DNA from: Ctenopharyngodon idella
Lineage: Eukaryota > Chordata > Actinopteri > Cypriniformes > Xenocyprididae
NCBI RefSeq assembly: GCF_019924925.1
Contig: NC_067223.1
Coordinates: forward strand, 12,576,502-12,640,501
Direction: 5' to 3'
Length of the DNA stretch: 64,000 nucleotides
The translations under genes and the position numbers were made by a program. Below are positions 21,546 to 34,606 of this stretch, piece after piece (position 1 is the first letter of the stretch; each line of letters opens with the position of its first letter). The notes beneath the pieces are model-generated. The model was given only the letters and a program-made list of their open reading frames with translations, had not been told where the DNA came from and ran no database searches.

Positions 21546-21600
21546 CTTGCTTATATTAGATTCAGTATGAATGCCTCCTGATCCTCACCCCCTCTATAAA
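21546..21600 (-). promoter_or_regulatory. TATA-like box and non-coding first exon of C2 copy 5
   Basis: TTTATAGA on the minus strand lies at 21593-21600, a slight departure from the TTTATAAA of the other copies. The untranslated exon ends at 21546 with donor CAAG|GTAAGG, and the intron runs 21421-21545. Confidence 0.65.
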
Positions 21601-22686
21601 GTCAGTACCATCGTCCAAAAAGTGATCAGGTGGTTAAATCTCTGCATATCTGTGTTGGCTTATTTACATTTGGTGTGTATAACATCTTATCCTATAAAGC
21701 AGTGCATTAAAATAATGTTACTAACTCTTAGAAATGTATTATTTGTATTTATGTTGGTTAACGTTTATACTATTTTCAACAAAAGATCAAGTTATTGATG
21801 TGTCAAGTCATGTGGGGCAACCATCTATTTTAAAAATATTTAAACAATTTTCAAGGTAAACATTTAGAAATGTAAATGCCTTGTAAAAAAAAAAAAAAAA
21901 AAAAATTATGATCTGTTATTTTAGGAGACTTATTACATGTTGGTGCAACATGTTCCAAGGTCAACATCTTTGTTGATCCTGGAACAACATTCCAATCAGC
22001 CAATCAGATTTGAGGGAGAGGTTTAGGCTCATATCCAGGGTTAGGTGCTTCTACCTCAGTGTTATTCACCAATCATATCCCTCTGATTTTATGGTTTAAG
22101 TTAAGTTATGGGAAGGGTTATGTTAAGGGTAGGACAAAATATTTGTCACAGGATCAATAAAATATGTTGATCCGGGAACATGTCTTACTTTCCAAATAAC
22201 AGTGACCGGGTTGGACCACATATGACTTGGCAGACAAAAGCATTTCAAATAAACAGTGAAGAAGTTTTGTTAAAATAGTTTTTCATCTATAAAAACAATA
22301 TTTACTTGGCCATTTGGGCTTGTGACGATCTCAAATCACATGGCAAAAGGATATGGAACTGCAATGGCCTCAATTCACTGATTGTTGGTCCGACTCAGAA
22401 TCCAACATGCCACCAATATGAAGAACGGTCAAGACACATAGTGCATGTACACATTTGGAAGGACTGGGCAGAGTGCATGGGCACAGAGTGCGTGTCATTC
22501 ACCTTCATTTATTAGGATCAGGGCCAGATGAAGATTTAGTACCCCTCCCCCCCCTCCCTCAAGTAAAACAACTCATTCTCTTCCTACATGAGATGCAGAT
22601 TGGCTAGTATGAACAAATACTTGGACATATAGTAAAGGTGGGCACAAATAACACTCTGAAATGGACCACAGATACATGTGCACTTG
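21601..22686. other. intergenic between wnk1 3' end and C2 copy 5
   Basis: Includes a poly-A run at about 21885-21904 and sequence similar to the spacers of the other units (AACATCTTTGTTGATCCTGG region). No gene is supported. Confidence 0.5.
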
Positions 22687-22796
22687 TGTATCAAAAGTAA
22701 ATTTCATCAGCTTTATTGCTCTAAACTGCATGATAACTAATCCAGGATCCAGTGTGAATTGAGAATCAGAGGCAAGCTTGACTTATTTTAAATGAC

Positions 22797-22803
22797 TTTT
22801 ATT
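22797..22803 (-). terminator. wnk1: candidate wnk1 polyadenylation signal
   Basis: Minus-strand AATAAAA, with a second AATAAA at about 22833-22838. These are the most distal good hexamers before the C2 copy 5 promoter, about 3.6 kb beyond the wnk1 stop codon. Use of this site is inferred from position only; nearer hexamers in the 3' region could be used instead. Confidence 0.3.
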
Positions 22804-25800
22804 AAGTTTACAAATAAGGTAACAAACGCTGTTTTATTGGAGCGCAAAGCGCAGTTTTATATGAAGCTTGAACATCCTATACTTAGTGCAAAACAGACAG
22901 TTAAACATTGCAGATGATTCCCTACTTGTTTTTGTTTGGTTTTCATTTTAAGGAATTCTTTTAACATTTTGTACAATGTTAAATATCATACGGAGAGAAA
23001 AAAAAAAAAAAAAAACACTGAATGAAAGTCGCCAGAAGAAAATCTAGAGACTCAAAAGACAGCAAAACAAGCGGATCAGATAGTAGTAAAAAAAAAACAA
23101 AATAACTTAATGACAGGTCAGTAGCATTAAGTAAACATTGTTCTGTTGTATTTCTTTCCACAGGAGAGCGACTAGAAAGAGGGTTTCATTCAATAAGATA
23201 CTTTTTGAGTGAGTTTGTGTGCATTTTTTCTGTGTAACTGAAGTATCATGCAAAAAAAAAAAATATATAATCACAATGTGTATCGATACTGAACGGCTCG
23301 TTCGAACATCAGCATGCTACAAACGCAATTTTTTTCAAAGTAAAGTGAAGGATAAAGAAAAAAGAAGAAGAGGTTTTTGTATTTTTCAAGGTGCTGTTAT
23401 CATTTACATCAGAGGTCAGAGGTGAATCTCATTTAAATGTCCTGCACTGCAGTTACATTAGCGCCCTCTACAGTCAAACAGGATGACCCGTTTCTTACAG
23501 CGAGAGCAAATTAACACTTGTGTTGTATCTGGAACAGGGACATGGCACTCAGAGGGTATTTCATTAGTCTGAACACTGAGCAGGTGGGACCTCTTTGTTA
23601 AAGACCTTTTGATGTGTTCACAGTTTGAACGAACCGAACGACGGGGGTAAAAACGAGCTGTAAACAGGAAAAGCGTTGTGTACAAAGCAAAAGGTAACAC
23701 AATTGCATTTTAAATATAGTGAGCCAGTTGAGAATCTATACTGTACAGTTGACCTAAAGTGAAGTTCCCGTGCCACACGTTTCACACAAAGCACACTACG
23801 CAGTATGTAACCAGTTGTAATCTAAGTCCTTTCAGTAGTTAAGGTGACTAGAGCATCTCCACTATGGTTTGTACCCCAAATAAAATGCTCTACGGATCTG
23901 TACATTGTACATCTGTTCTCTTTTCATCTGCACAGTCGAATGTGCTAAACGTGATGCTAAAAAGTAGTCTGACGTTGCAGGTCTAACGCAGTTGATAGTA
24001 TTTAGAACAAACCAAAGCATTTACAAGAGTGATTTGACCGACTGCTACAAAGAGAGAGAGAGAGATCCCCCTAAAGAAGCTACTGATCTGCCATAAAACC
24101 GAAGGCCGTTGCCAGTACAGTGAGAACTTATATGGGCAGTGCGAGTTAAAAAGTAGAGGATTGATGAGAAATCAGTGAGAATTAGGCTACTCTTCAACAG
24201 TGCTGTTTTGGCAGAGCGTTGCGCTCTTGTGTCGGTAAGGGTTGCTGTCTTTTCTAACATTTCTGGTACTTTTCTCACTTGTGAAGTTACACTTGCGGTC
24301 ACATCTGTTGCTAAATGAGTAAAACGTGCCTCTCTACACACACCGGAGAGGGTCTGACACTGGATGGTGTCAAAACCAATTAAGCAAGTGCTGCAATTAC
24401 TGCAAGCTATTGGAGGTTCTGAAATACTTACAACATACTGTCTCATGCGTACTAACTTTCCTCATCCTGCGTTTCTATCTGAGCCGAACCCTCACCTTCA
24501 CAAGAACCGCTCATGCCGTTTAAGAATCCATCTGGAAAACAAAGACACTGTGGTTGTCGAAAGCAGTGTTTAAATGGAAGGGTGCACTGATGATAGGCAC
24601 ACTTGCGCTTGCATACTAAGCTAGACCGATCAAAGTATCTACAACTCAATCCTCAAGTACTTTCACAGCCTTTGAATGTGATATAATGGCTGGATCATGT
24701 GTTTCTGCACCTTATATATGAAGCTTTTTGCAACTCTGCCTAAAGGCTAGGACTGTGCCATCAAATGGTTTCAGTCGTAGCCAGTTCAAAACGGCACCCA
24801 AAACGACACCTCGATCCCGCAATATATTAATATTCACCCTCTGTGAAGTCAAAAAGACCAGCACTCCAAACCAAGCGCACGCTTGAGACTCTCCACTGCC
24901 TTATATATCAAACCCAGAAGCAAAAAAAAAAAAAAAAAAATTAAATAAAAGAATAATGCAAGGCACTAGAATCTTCGGAAAGCTCACTGGGCATAGGGAA
25001 AGAAGGAAAGATTCGTTTCTTCAAGTACATTAATTGAATCCATTTTACATTCACATTTATCTAATAATATAAAGAAAGTAGAAAGGGGAAAAAGGGTTAA
25101 AGTGTCTCCAATAAGATGTGAATAATGAAATAGCTAGCCTTACATCTCATGAACGCCAATATCCAAAACCCTCGAAAATTTCATGTTTTTTTTTTTTTGT
25201 CTACTTTTCTTTTTAGCTAATGTTGTCCAACAACATTTATAATAATCACAGTGTTTCAACATCAAAAACTGATGAGTAAATACAGGTCCATACAGAACAC
25301 GAATTCTTATTTGAATGTCTCGATCAAACTATCGTAAGAGGCCCCTAATGCTGCCATGATTAGAAAAGCTGTTACATTAGTCATAGATTTAAAGCTTCAT
25401 GGGCCTCCAAGGCAGTACGTGTATGACGGCACGGTCCCGCGACCCCTAGTTTCGTATCCAAACCCCAATCCTACTGATTGTATCCATTATATTACACGTC
25501 ACCTTGTGGTGTGGCCCAATGAGAGAACCAGAAGAGGACTGTAAGCGTGTGAATGTGCTGCAAAGCATGCTGGGAGCTGTAGGAGCTTGGTACAAACCTT
25601 GGGGGCAGATGAAAGGCCTCTGAACATGTGACAAAACAAAAAAATGTCCCTAACATTCTGCTACACAAGGCCGGCTTGAAGGGCATAGGGAAAGAAAACA
25701 ACCAACCAATCAACCAAGCAAATGGAATCAAAACCCTCATAACCCAATTTAAAAACAAAGGAAATCTGTACATGGATCTTTTTTTGTTTTATCTAATGAA

Positions 25801-26413
25801 GGCCACTTCCTGTGTTTTAAAATGGGCTTTTTCTACCATTGTAATTATTGCATTATTCCATGGCATTGCAGCAGAGGGTTTAGGGCAAGAGGGGAACAAG
25901 GACACTAGGTTTGTCTCTTTGCCGCTCACCATCACCCACCCGACCTCTGATTGGTGATATGCTTGATGAATCTATCAAGAGGATATACAGGTGGATGGAT
26001 TCTGGGACGGGTGGAGGTGGCATTCATTCCATCTTAGGTCAGCAAACCTCTAAACACAAGTCAAGCCCCTTAAATGTTTGGGGCTGGGTGATGAAGGATG
26101 CACACACCTTAACAATAAAAATGGTCACACCTTCTTTGGCCACGTAACATTGTACTCAAAGTGTCCATTGTTTTATTTTCATCTTCTCTTATCCCTTGCG
26201 TCGTTGTGCATCATCCCTGTGGCGTATCTGTGAGCATGCAGGACGATTCTGGCGTCTATCCTTCTCAATCACCCAAAGGAAACTCTTGTGACAGAATCTC
26301 TGCAATGCAATCAAATACTTGCTTAAGTCCACTTTCAGTCCGTCCCCCTTGCCTCTGACTGCCCCCACCCCCAACTCGAGAGTTATTTAGGCCTGGCGCG
26401 GCTAGGCCCTGCC
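22804..26413 (-). other. wnk1: probable wnk1 3' untranslated region and flank
   Basis: No protein-like open frame follows the stop codon at 26414-26416. 22687-22988, 24081-24258 and 24606-25309 are the single-copy counterparts of the rearranged blocks in the C2 array. Contains poly-purine/A tracts at about 22997-23016 and 24051-24064. How much of this is transcribed is inference. Confidence 0.5.
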
Positions 26414-26758
26414 CTACGTTGTCTTCAGGTTGGGTCCACCCGGGTGGCTCACTGACTTTTGCAAAGTGCTGATGTGGAAGGTCTGTAAAGGGGTGGGCAC
26501 CTGGGGATATTGGCCCAGGGGTTGTGAGGTGGCCAGCAGACCAGCCTGGGTGTGCGCGGCTGAGCCAGCCCACTGGGTGCTGTAAGGTGCGGAGGGGAAG
26601 CCGTACTGTGGCGTGGGACACAAGGAGCCCTTCCGGGCCCCCAAAGAGGTAGCGGGAGTGTTGGGCATGGGTGAGTGGCCACTCAAAGTTGAAGGGATGC
26701 TTGGGCACAGCTGGCCTGGAGCCGAGTACTTACGGCCCATGTTGGTAGGAGGGACCAT
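26414..26758 (-). CDS. wnk1: wnk1 terminal coding exon
   Basis: Starts after acceptor TTCTCAG with ATGGTCCCTCC (internal Met, not a start) and ends TAG after NLKTT. 114 codons plus stop. Contains the conserved MGRKYSAPGQLC segment, CPTPQYGFPSAPYSTQWAG, and a final FHISTLQKSVSHPGG block, all features of the WNK1 C-terminus. Confidence 0.95.
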   Translation of the reverse strand: MVPPTNMGRKYSAPGQLCPSIPSTLSGHSPMPNTPATSLGARKGSLCPTPQYGFPSAPYSTQWAGSAAHTQAGLLATSQPLGQYPQVPTPLQTFHISTLQKSVSHPGGPNLKTT

Positions 26759-26849
26759 CTGAGAAGAGGGGAGATGAAAAAAGTTCATTTAGAGCATCTA
26801 ACTTCAAATTCAACTGTGAGGTCCGAGTTTCTCAAGAACAAAGTCTTAC

Positions 26850-27055
26850 GTCGTAGCTGTGGCCCTGAGGAGCCACTTGTTGTTGGTGCTTGGAGCCTCT
26901 CTTGCCCTGCGACAGGTTCATAGCATCCCTGGCCCAGTTGTCCACCAATTTGTGCAGCTCGTCTGTGAACATGCCCTTGCAGCTCTGGGACTGAGAGACC
27001 GGCGGTTGGTTTTGATTCTGACCAGTTCCCACCACCGTGTTGGTGCTGCTCGTCC
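26850..27055 (-). CDS. wnk1: wnk1 exon encoding the C-terminal coiled-coil segment
   Basis: Phase 1 start after CGCTCAG, ends GAC|GTAAGA. Encodes FTDELHKLVDNWARDAMNL, the most conserved block of the WNK C-terminus, which mediates WNK-WNK association in the family. A basic GKRGSKHQQQ tail follows. Confidence 0.95.
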
Positions 27056-27330
27056 CTGAGCGGAGAGAAAAAGAGGAAGAGAGAAGACTGTCGTAAAGAT
27101 GAAGTCTCTCCAGCGAATGCCACACTGAAACATCTGATACAATCTGAAGCCCACAGACTATATCAATGTGTACATGTATATTTTCATATACAGTTCCTCT
27201 CATTAGGTTACATACGCCTTATATAATATGCAAAATGTTTGATTTAAAAATAAGAGAGATGATTATTAAAATTTACTTCTGCCTGATGAAACTATCTGAA
27301 ATAACAGATTTGAGAATCAAAAGTATTAAT

Positions 27331-27776
27331 GAGTTAGTTCACCCAAAATAAAAATGACTCACCTTCATGTCGTTCCAAACCCGTAAAACCTTCGGAACAC
27401 AAATTAAGATATTTTTGATGAAATCCGAGAGCTTTCTGACCTCTAATAGACTAATTACCACTTTTGATGCCCAGAAAGGTAGTAAAGACATCGTTACAAA
27501 AGTCCATGTGATTAGTTGTTCAACTGTAATGTTATGAAGCGACAAGAATACTTTTTGTGCACACAAAACAAAACAAACATAACGACTTTATTAAACAATT
27601 TCTTCTCTTCCTTGTTAGTCTCCAATGCTGTTCACGTAAGCAACACCACGTATGCATCAGAAAGCTCTCGGATTTCATCAAAAATATATTAATTTGTGTT
27701 CCAAAGAGGAGCAAAGCTCTTACGGGTTTGGAATGACATGAGGGCGAGTAATGTTCATTTTGGGTGAACTAACCCT
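27331..27776. mobile_element. foldback MITE in wnk1 intron
   Basis: Left end GTTAGTTCACCC and right end GGGTGAACTAACCC. Inner arms also pair (GACTCACCTTCATGTCGTTCC with GGAATGACATGAGGGCGAGT, and AAATCCGAGAGCTTTCTGA with CAGAAAGCTCTCGGATTTC). About 0.45 kb, non-coding, same terminal family as 17678-18618. Confidence 0.8.
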
Positions 27777-29230
27777 TTAAAATGTTGCATTCAAGATAAA
27801 CCTAGAAATAAAGCAAAAAATTAATTAAAAGAGAAGTAAATTTGTGATTTTGATCATTGTGAAATGTTTTTTTTTTTCTTTTTTCTTTTATCCAATGAAG
27901 CACAAGATGCTCTTTGGATCATCTAAAATCATGATCATCAGGTTTTACACAATCTTTTGGAGTTCATAAATACTAAAATACCTGTTTGGTAAAATATCAG
28001 GCTCTTTAGGACAATGCTAAAAACTATTTTATTATATTTATCTCTCCTAATTTAAATAAATGCTAAACATATTACAGATTATACAAAGGGTACAGTATGT
28101 AAACTTAAGAGCACAACTGTACTGTACATATAATGTCATGTGTATACAAAAACAAAAGTCATGGCAGTGAGGCCCTATCGAGCACCTGGGCGTCCGCTCT
28201 GAGGCTAAAGTGACACTTTTATCACTCTGACTCCAGCCTGCAAAACAGGTCACGATGACAACATTAAAACACCATCTCTGGCTTTCCATCGAAGCACAGT
28301 GCTACGCATCTGCCTGTGCTTTATCATCATGCTTGCCATGGTTGTTTTTATTGCAACACAAGAGGGAGCAAAAGAGTGGTGAAATGGAAATGGATTCACC
28401 ATGAGCTCCAATATTAGCTTAAAATTAACTGCAATGTCTCAAAATTCATGGAGGCTAACTATATGAAACTTTCAACATCTACTATTTAGAGAATTAATGA
28501 GATTAGTACCATTAGCTAAACTAGTACAAAAATTGTTGTAATCTTGTCAGCATAGTAGTATTTGTGGGAAGTATGAGTAAATAAGCCTCTTTCTGAAAAA
28601 CAAAGCATTGCAGTGAGGATTACGTGGTACATAATTTACACAAAAAAGCTGAGCAGTTAATATGAAGTGAGATGAAAAATTTGCAAAATGAGTGGAAATG
28701 CCTCAGCTCCTTCGTTAGACACATCACTGTCATGACTAAGAGATGACGGTCTTTAATCATGCACTGGTATTAGCTAATTGGTCCGTTTATCTATACGTCT
28801 GTCGGTGAAAAAAGAGCTGATGCATTTAAGAATTTACTCAAAAATTAAGCTGATGAGGAAAAACAACATTTTTCTAAATCAAATCTTGCACAGTTAATTA
28901 CATTCAGCACAAATGTCTTGCCAACTATCCAGACAGCCATCCGGCGATACAGATAAGACCTGTTAGGATGGTAAACACGGCCGCTCCAGAAAGCAGCAAC
29001 AGGAAGACGACACTTCGCCAAGACTGAAGCACCAAAATGTATTTTGGGTGATGTAGACCAGAGCAAGCCATGCTTAGAAAGATAGCTACTCCTTTATCAC
29101 CATGCTGGTGCTGGTGCCAAAATCAATACCCAAATTGGCCCTGTTCCATGCATTTCCATTGAAGGAAAAGTGGTTTATATTGGCCCTTAAAGCAAAAAGT
29201 TTTCAAAACAACAGCTATATATATATATAT

Positions 29231-29790
29231 ATATATAGTTTGGGGTCAGTAAGTTTTTATTAAAGAAATTAATACTTGTATTCAGCAAGGATGCATAAAA
29301 TTGATCAAACTTGACAGTAAAGATATTTATAATTAGGGATGCTTTAATTTTAACATTGATAATCATGGATAACAGTACACATCTGAAGTTTCTCAGCTGA
29401 AGAAAATAATCCATTATTTATCAGCTTTAATATATCGGCCAAATTTTCTTATTGGGCCGATAACAATAACATTAAAAATGAACATATATCGGCTGATACA
29501 GATATATCATTCATCCCTATTTATGTTGTTACAAAAGATTTCTATTAAAAAAAGCTGTTCTTGTGAACTTTATATTCATCAAAGAATCTTTAAATAATGT
29601 ATTACTGTTTCCACAAAAATACTGTTTTCATTTTTGGGTAAGAGGAAATGTTTCTTGAGCACCAAATCAGCATGATAGAATGATTTTTGAAAGATCATGT
29701 GACACTGAAGCTTTGCCAACACAGGAATAAACTGCTGTTTAAAATATATATTTTTGATCAAATAAATGCAGCCTGTGTGAGTATAAGGCT
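29231..29790. repeat. dispersed fish repeat
   Basis: Contains AAATGTTTCTTGAGCACCAA, GATCATGTGACACTGAAG and a terminal TTTTGATCAAATAAATGCAG, features of an interspersed repeat frequent in cyprinid introns. A related copy lies at about 61085-61490. The class (SINE or retroelement tail) is not certain. Confidence 0.5.
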
Positions 29791-30611
29791 TCTTTTAATC
29801 ATAATATATTGTGGATGTTAGAATATTTATACAACTAAGATACAGATGTGGAAAAAAATATCCACATGCCAAGCACCAGCACCACCTGGTGAAAAAGGAG
29901 TGAAGGAGAGATGTAGGCTCTGCACAAAGCTTGACTTCAGCATTTACTGGATGACTTCCATTCACTTTTTTCAATAACATGGGAGGATCTTGGTATCCTG
30001 TATGTGAAAACCTACCTTTCTATGTGCAAAATGTGAGCTGTATACCCTCAATACGTAGCTTGTGCATTGGACAGCGATTAAGCCTTGTGCACAATGAGGG
30101 AGAAAATCAGCCAGGCCTCATTATACCCTTGTAATGGGTGGGAATCTCCATCCAAACAGGATGAGGTCGATGTGCAGTAAGCAGGATGAGTCTTAAGGGG
30201 ATAAAGAAGAGTGCAGAAGGGAGTCTGGGGCTTCAAATTGGCTTGTGCATAATGGGATGAGTGCTCAGACGGGTCCATTTAGAGTGCATTAGTCAGTCTG
30301 ATGCCGAGTGTGGCGTCGTCGCATGGCGAGGCGTTTTGCGAGAGTAGTGCCACCAGTTTTAACAACATTCGCATGCATGTTCGGTAAACAATTTCTGGTG
30401 GGAGATCTCATTTTCATGTGGAAATCAAATTTAGGGTAGTGCATATGTTTGAGTTTAATTTAAGAGTGAAAACACATGGCATGCTACACTTATAAAAACA
30501 TGAATGGGTCATCACAGGAAAGAAATGCTCAAGTCAGCCTGAGAGCTTAACAGGGAAACTAGCTTCAACAGGCCACAGGACATGAAGCGCGAGGTGACGA
30601 CAGGAAAGAGA

Positions 30612-30630
30612 GGGAGGGAGGGAGGGAGGG
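30612..30630 (+). repeat. GGGA tandem tract, G-quadruplex motif
   Basis: Five GGG runs separated by single A residues on the plus strand, so the wnk1 pre-mRNA carries the C-rich complement. Satisfies the usual sequence rule for a DNA quadruplex; formation is not shown. Confidence 0.7.
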
Positions 30631-33600
30631 AGTGGGAGGATGTAAAAAAGAGAGATAATTACTACAGAGTTGGTTGCAGGGGCACACTTTTTTCACCATC
30701 TTCCCTGAAGCATGGAGAGAACGGTGAGATTGGAGAGAATCAGTGGTGCAGTAACTCCACGTCCAACACAGTGCATTATGGGAGTGTATCAGAACATGCT
30801 AGTCTAAAACCTGATGGCTGTTACATTCATACTGTATTTCCAAAACAGTGAAGGTGGGGTGAGTGGAGGAAGGTTCTCATGTGGTTGTGACTATTGGGTC
30901 TGTGGTCAAAGCCAGTGATCAGGTGTATTCACATTGTGAGAGGAGATAATTGAAGTCAAGTTTGCAAAGGAAGACTGTGCTGAGCTGAGACGATGTGAGA
31001 AAGTGCTTGAGCTGGGGTACGTAAAATGTGTTTTTTCTTTTAATAAATAAAAAACTAAGGGAAAATTCAGCAGATTGTAAAATATATATGTAGTGACTTG
31101 CCTAGAATGCCTTGAACCAATATGTCAGCTGTTCATTCCTTTCGAAAGATTTAAATAATGAAAGTGATTAAATTATTACGTAATTATTTGAGGAAATGAG
31201 AATAGTAAGTTGCAGGATCACACTGCATGTGTCAGAAAAGGAAAAGCCAATCGATACTGATAAACATGAGCCATGTTTCAGCAGATTCATTGACGTGTCA
31301 TTATTATTTGATCATACTATATGGCTAACACTTTACAATAAGGTTCAATTTGTATTTGCGTTACAGCAAATATGAACTAACAAGCAGTGTTACTGTTAAC
31401 TAAGATTAAAAATATTAAAAATCAATTTTCGGTAACAAATAAAGCTGAAATGAATTAAAATATTAAATATTACATGAAAAACTTCTAGAAATTAGAACTT
31501 AAGTTTAAGATTAAATAGTAAAATGACTAAAACTGAAACTGAAAAACTAAGAAAATAATAAAAAAAAAAAAAAGTTAAAATAACTATAAAAAAACTAATA
31601 AAAATGGCTAAAGCACATAAAAATGACTAAAACTTAAAACAAAAATTAAAGCTGATTCAAAATAGTATTAAATACTTTAACCTAAGTATATAAATTATAC
31701 TAAAATAACACTGCTAATAATAAACTATTTTTACATTTTTCATTTTAAACATTCTTCCGTGATCTCGCTGTGAAAGTGATGGGAACACTCCCACTTTCAG
31801 AATATATTGTTTAAACTACTTGAGATAACTGCTAAAATACAAGCTGTACAGCTTTGGGAAACTGTCAAATGCAGCATGTTATTAATCCTTTAAATTATTA
31901 GTAATTAATTTATCTTAAGCAATTCTGTTACTGTGTTAAACCAAACTTCAGCATATATGAGGAAAAATATTAAAACTAATAATACAAATGACAAAGTGTC
32001 CATCGTAAACAATTAAAAATAATTAGAAAATAATTATTGGACCTCAGAGGTTATGCTAGTGCATTACTGAATATAAACTGTTAGCGATGAGCATAAGTTG
32101 TTTTTAAGATTTATAACACAATGTCTGAGATGATCAGCCAATCAGAAGGCTTGGCAGAATAAGAACTAATCACATGACATTGTAGGAAAGAGACAAAAGA
32201 AAAAGCGTTACACACAAAGAGCCAAGCAGGGCGTACTCAGAAAACGCGTCCTCCTGCCACCTGGTTTGAAGGTCACTCTCTCCGACCCACAGCTGAACTT
32301 TACACAGCCTGTGGTACAAAAAGAGGGAAAGAGAAAGAGAGAGATGGAAAGGAGCAAGAGACAGTGAGAGAAAGAAAGGAAGAGATGGAGCAGATAGAAG
32401 AAAGAGAAAGAGATAAAGGAAACGTACACAAATACACAGTGAGAATGGTAACAGAGGTCAGTAAGCCATGAATTCCTGACAGATAGAGAGAGTGAAGGAG
32501 GTGAAGGAGGGGAGGAGTGGCCCTGGGTGGGTGAGCATCGAGCTGCACGGAAGAGGGGAGGAAAAGCGTCCCCTGGAGGCACAAGCATCAGCCCTGTAGC
32601 TTCATCCAAATCAAAGCGTGTGCTTTCTCAAATGGTCAAAACAAAGATTTCTACGTTAAGATTTGATTCAACCTGTACCACCAGAAATAGGGCCGATATA
32701 CGAAACACAACAAAATTCATGAGCGCTTGACAAAAGTTCAAGAATTTCTTCCCACTGTGTGATTCTGAAGTTTTCTCCTCAAATTGGGAAGACTCACAGG
32801 AAGCAGGCCACAGTTGGTTTATGTTACTAAAAACATCCAAAATCGACAAATCCAACAGAGTATATACGAAGAGTTGAAGAGTTGAAATGAATTATATATA
32901 CCATATTTTTGGGATAAATTTGCAAGGAAGAAAGTGAAGCACCAACAGCTGTCCCTTGTTTCAAAATCAAGCAAATGCTTAACATTTTTAACTAAAAAGA
33001 GAGAAACCTGACCTGTTTGAATAAATAAGAACTTTTTTATTTTCTTTATTTTTTGTCCACAAAATAGTATTTTATAAGTATATTTTATTGCAATTACAAT
33101 AAATTATACATTTATTTCAAATACTGGTATTACGGTAGTATCGCTAAACTAAAGCTTCAAAATACTGGCGATTCCATTGTATTTTTTAAACAGTAGTATG
33201 GTCAATACGGTTTTACTGTAAGGAATGTTGTATGTGCGGCAGGTACACCATTTAAAACATTCATTTGAACGTGTGATTGCAAAAACATTACAAGAGAGGT
33301 TTTTTGTGTGTGTTGCCTTTCTGCTGTGCCCTGTGTAGTAAATACTGTGTAGAATTAGTGCCTTATTGAGCGTTTCCCCATGCTTCAGTTCATTTTGCAA
33401 TGAGATAAAGTTGCACTTGCACATCGTTGTTCGCACTGTGACAAGAGCAAGAGTGCTGTTTTTGTTTAGTTTCTGAATGAATCTGTATTTTTGAACAAAT
33501 TGGGCAAATCACTGATTCACTAAGCCATTCATAAAACAGTCATTTGCTTCGTTCCTGAATGAATCAACTGTTTTGAATGAATCGGATTCAGTGACTAAAC

Positions 33601-34125
33601 CGTTAATGCTTGCTGCCACCTACTGGCGACTTCTAAAAGTAGGACTATTTAATTTTTTTCCAACATTTTATATTTCTATATTCAGAGTTTTATATTTAAA
33701 ACATTAATCTCTGTGCTACTGTGCAGTACTAAGATGAATTTTGTTTACACTGATTTCATTTGATTGGTAACAACAGCCAGTTATTTATTCTCAAAATGAA
33801 GTATTCACAGGAAAATCTGGTCTGTTTTGATTTACATCTATGTATTTATGAAAGTTTGGTTCATTTTGTAGATTTGAATTATAAATTAACACAATACTGC
33901 ATGGTATCGCGATACTACTTGGTATCGTGACACTTCAGCTGGTATAGTATCGCAAGACATTTTTATGGTATCGTGACAACCCTAGTATGATATTGTAATC
34001 GACGAAAACTGACAATGTTTTTTTCTGCTCATTGCTTACCCATAATGTCACTTTATCTTTTTACTTTGTGTTTAAAAAAAGCACAGGGTCAAGCTGAAGG
34101 CTGTGATGTGTTTCTTTATTTTTAC

Positions 34126-34326
34126 CTTGCGAGGTGACGCACAGACTGGGCGCAGAGAGCGTGGCGTCACTGGTGTAAGCGGAGCACAGGTTCTCATTAG
34201 AGGGGGAGGGCTTGAAGGATTGGAGCAGAGGGCTACTCCCCCCATCTATCATCCCCCCAGGGGCCAGGAAGGCCTGCTGGGGCGGGTACACGGAGGGAGC
34301 ACTCTGCGCTGATAAAGTGCTGGTTG
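34126..34326 (-). CDS. wnk1: wnk1 exon, serine-rich C-terminal region
   Basis: 67 codon-equivalents, phase 1 to phase 1, between acceptor TTACAG and donor CAAG|GTAAAA. Encodes SVYPPQQAFLAPGG and then LLQSFKPSPSNENLCSAYTS, matching the corresponding WNK1 segment. Removing it would keep the reading frame. Confidence 0.93.
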
Positions 34327-34514
34327 CTGTAAGACCACACACAAAAACATATAGAAGCCCTGATCAGAGCCAGGACACAAGACTCAAACACAGATTTGAA
34401 GTTGACAAGATCCACAAAAATTTTCTGAAAAAAGTAGTTTCGTAGGAAATTCTAAGAAGAATTTAGTAAGTTTAGTAAGTGCAGTTCTTGAGACGAAATC
34501 TTAAATTATCTTCC

Positions 34515-34585
34515 TAAGAATAAAAAGTTGTACTTATTATGTAAAATATTTAATTTTACATAATAAGTACAACTTTTTATTCTTA
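34515..34585. repeat. perfect 32-bp hairpin
   Basis: Left arm 34515-34546 and right arm 34554-34585 are exact reverse complements around a 7-base spacer (TATTTAA). Arms are AT-rich (core AAAAGTTGTACTTATTATGT). Confidence 0.95.
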
Positions 34586-34606
34586 AGAAGAAAATGTAAG
34601 ATTTAA

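Larger units (their letters stand above)
27056..34125 (-). other. wnk1: wnk1 intron of about 7.1 kb
   Basis: Contains a foldback element (27331-27776), a dispersed-repeat copy (29231-29790), a GGGA-repeat tract (30612-30630), a partial MITE at 31323-31390, purine-rich sequence at 32300-32560, and a repeat remnant with GGTATCG motifs at 33900-33990. No exon or RNA gene is supported. Confidence 0.6.

Noticed and set aside
26265..26708. 147-codon and other overlapping minus-strand ORFs across 26265-27203
   Set aside because: Alternate-frame shadows of the two terminal wnk1 exons.
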